NCBI GenBank assembly: GCA_029247985.1
Contig: JAQWKF010000116.1
Location: forward strand, 1 to 15,425
Source: Flavobacteriaceae bacterium
GTDB taxonomy: Bacteria; Bacteroidota; Bacteroidia; Flavobacteriales; Flavobacteriaceae
DNA: 15,425 bases
Direction of reading: 5' to 3'
Shown: piece after piece, positions 14,366-15,425 of the stretch
Position numbering within the stretch: the stretch's first letter is position 1
Layout of the letters: each line of letters begins with the position of its first letter
Position numbers and translations under genes: made by a program
The notes under the pieces: generated by a model
What the model was told of the DNA's origin: nothing
Seen by the model: the letters and a program-made list of their open reading frames with translations, nothing else
Databases searched by the model: none

Positions 14366-14872
14366 ATGAAAAATTACGCATTACTTCTTTTTATTATAAT
14401 CATGATAACTTCTTGTAAACACAGCCAACTCGAAGTAGGCTTAAATGCAAAAAGTGGCTCAAATGCAGCAGGCTTTGCCCTCTTAAGCGAGAAAGATGGG
14501 GTGGTTAGCTTAAGTGCAACCATTCGTGGACTTTCTGCAGGAACGCACGCCATACATCTTCACGAAAAGGCTGATTGCTCTTCTGATGATGGAAAATCAA
14601 CAGGAGGTCACTGGAACCCAACGTTTACTCCACACGGAACTTGGGGCGATGAAAAAGGCTATCACAAAGGCGATATAGGTAACTTTGAGGTTGGTGAAAA
14701 TGGGATTGGTAGGGTTTATTTTGAAACAGACGAATGGTGTATAGGCTGTGAAGATGAAGCTAAAAATATTTTAGGAAAAGCCATTATAGTACATCAAGGT
14801 GCTGATGATTTTACGTCACAGCCTTCGGGTGCTGCAGGTGGACGCATTAGCTGCGCTGGACTTGTAGAATAG
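14366..14872 (+). CDS. sodC: Cu/Zn superoxide dismutase lipoprotein
   Basis: This is a 168-residue envelope enzyme that dismutates superoxide. A short lipoprotein signal ends ITSC (C17). Copper ligands are H64, H66, bridging H82 and H143; zinc ligands are H82, H90, H100 and D103. The active-site arginine is R160, and C71-C163 form the expected disulfide. An additional CIGC (C125, C128) lies between the zinc site and H143. The start is ATG 14366; a TTG at 14351 would add five residues before the signal. A near-consensus -7 box TATTTTG (14354-14360) ends 5 bases before the ATG, so a short-leader promoter of its own is possible. Its stop is directly adjacent to the stop of the convergent acyltransferase. 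Confidence 0.94.
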   Translation: MKNYALLLFIIIMITSCKHSQLEVGLNAKSGSNAAGFALLSEKDGVVSLSATIRGLSAGTHAIHLHEKADCSSDDGKSTGGHWNPTFTPHGTWGDEKGYHKGDIGNFEVGENGIGRVYFETDEWCIGCEDEAKNILGKAIIVHQGADDFTSQPSGAAGGRISCAGLVE

Positions 14873-15425
14873 CTATTTTTTAGATACCTGCCCAATAGCT
14901 TCAGAAATCTGTAATATCAGTTCGTCTGTCGACTTTTCAAAATCAAATTTTATGGGTGGCTTGATATGCATGGTTTGCTTGATTCCCTTTTTCTTAATAA
15001 AGATTCCCTTTTTATCAAACGAACGACGAAAACCATCGATTTGTATGGGTACAACTATGGGATTATAGGTTTTGATAATATGCAGTGTTCCCTTGCGAAC
15101 AGGAGCAAATGGTTTGGTAGTTCCCTGTGGAAAAGTAATTACCCAACCGTCATCCAAAGCTTTACCAATATTTGAAATATCGCTCATCTTTACCTGTCGA
15201 TTGATGGATTTGCCTTTTTCACGCCACGTGCGTTCTATGGAAATAGAACCAGTGTAAGCCAAAATACGGGGTAAAAAACCAGCCTTCATGGTTTCTTTAG
15301 CTGCGATATAATACACATTTAACTTTGGTCGCCAGATATAGCTCAAATAATTCAAATTATCATCACGACCTGCAAGACTGGCAAAAAACACATGAAACAT
15401 AGCGGTTACATCGGCAAAATACGTT
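14873..15425 (-). CDS. Lysophospholipid acyltransferase family protein (5' end outside window)
   Basis: This is the C-terminal part of a PlsC-like glycerolipid acyltransferase that esterifies an acyl chain onto a lysophospholipid. The frame stays open to the right edge: before the ATG at 15400 it reads TYFADVTA, and the aspartate fits the end of the family HxxxxD motif, whose histidine would lie just outside. The true start is therefore beyond the window. Further blocks are GSISIER (motif II), FPQGTT (motif III; the usual FPEGTR has Q and T here) and IVVPIQIDG (motif IV). The tail is basic and cytoplasmic. It converges on sodC with no bases between the two stop codons. Confidence 0.88.
   Translation of the reverse strand, partial: TYFADVTAMFHVFFASLAGRDDNLNYLSYIWRPKLNVYYIAAKETMKAGFLPRILAYTGSISIERTWREKGKSINRQVKMSDISNIGKALDDGWVITFPQGTTKPFAPVRKGTLHIIKTYNPIVVPIQIDGFRRSFDKKGIFIKKKGIKQTMHIKPPIKFDFEKSTDELILQISEAIGQVSKK

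Noticed and set aside
14873..15400. Acyltransferase as a complete 175-residue gene starting at ATG 15400
   Set aside because: The frame stays open to the window edge and reads TYFADVTA before that ATG, which belongs to the conserved HxxxxD region; the gene is cut by the edge.

Overview
The window looks like chromosomal DNA of a marine-type Flavobacteriia (Bacteroidetes). The signs are low G+C, TAnnTTTG -7 promoter boxes without Shine-Dalgarno leaders, a TonB receptor with an N-terminal carboxypeptidase-like domain, lipoproteins (one with an acidic, surface-export-like tail), and a sulfite reductase fused to a HEPN-like domain. No insertion sequence, phage gene, CRISPR array or integration scar was seen.

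Layout from left to right. (1) A serine tRNA (UGA) with its own promoter and a strong intrinsic terminator (14-172). (2) Two tandem DoxX-like membrane proteins (284-1001, + strand). (3) A minus-strand cluster read from 4552 down to 1123: an Rrf2-type regulator, a small cysteine-pair protein of the HYC_CC_PP kind, a TonB-dependent receptor and a secreted heavy-metal-associated (HMA) domain protein. The last three look like a thiophilic-metal (probably copper) handling system; cysteine pairs occur in all of them. (4) Divergent from the regulator, a tight nine-gene plus-strand operon (4635-12468) for assimilatory sulfate reduction: DUF2061, cysH (APS-reductase type), cysD, cysN, HEPN-fused sulfite reductase, uroporphyrinogen-III methyltransferase, precorrin-2 dehydrogenase, a TrxR-like ferredoxin-NADP reductase and a 2Fe-2S ferredoxin. 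(5) A flank of envelope genes: a DUF3089 alpha/beta-hydrolase lipoprotein (-), an SGNH/GDSL hydrolase lipoprotein (+), a Cu/Zn superoxide dismutase lipoprotein (+) and an acyltransferase (-) cut by the right edge.

The sulfur operon is nearly self-contained. CysDN activates sulfate to APS, CysH reduces APS directly (no APS kinase is present or needed), and the siroheme [4Fe-4S] enzyme reduces sulfite to sulfide. The same operon encodes two siroheme-synthesis enzymes and an NADPH-to-ferredoxin electron supply. Missing are a recognisable sulfate permease and cysteine synthase. Neighbouring genes overlap by a few bases or are 1 bp apart, so translational coupling is likely. The regulator sits between the sulfur operon and the metal-type cluster, and both divergent promoters have a good -7 box but no clear -33 element. 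This raises the untested idea that one cysteine-rich Rrf2 protein controls both sides.
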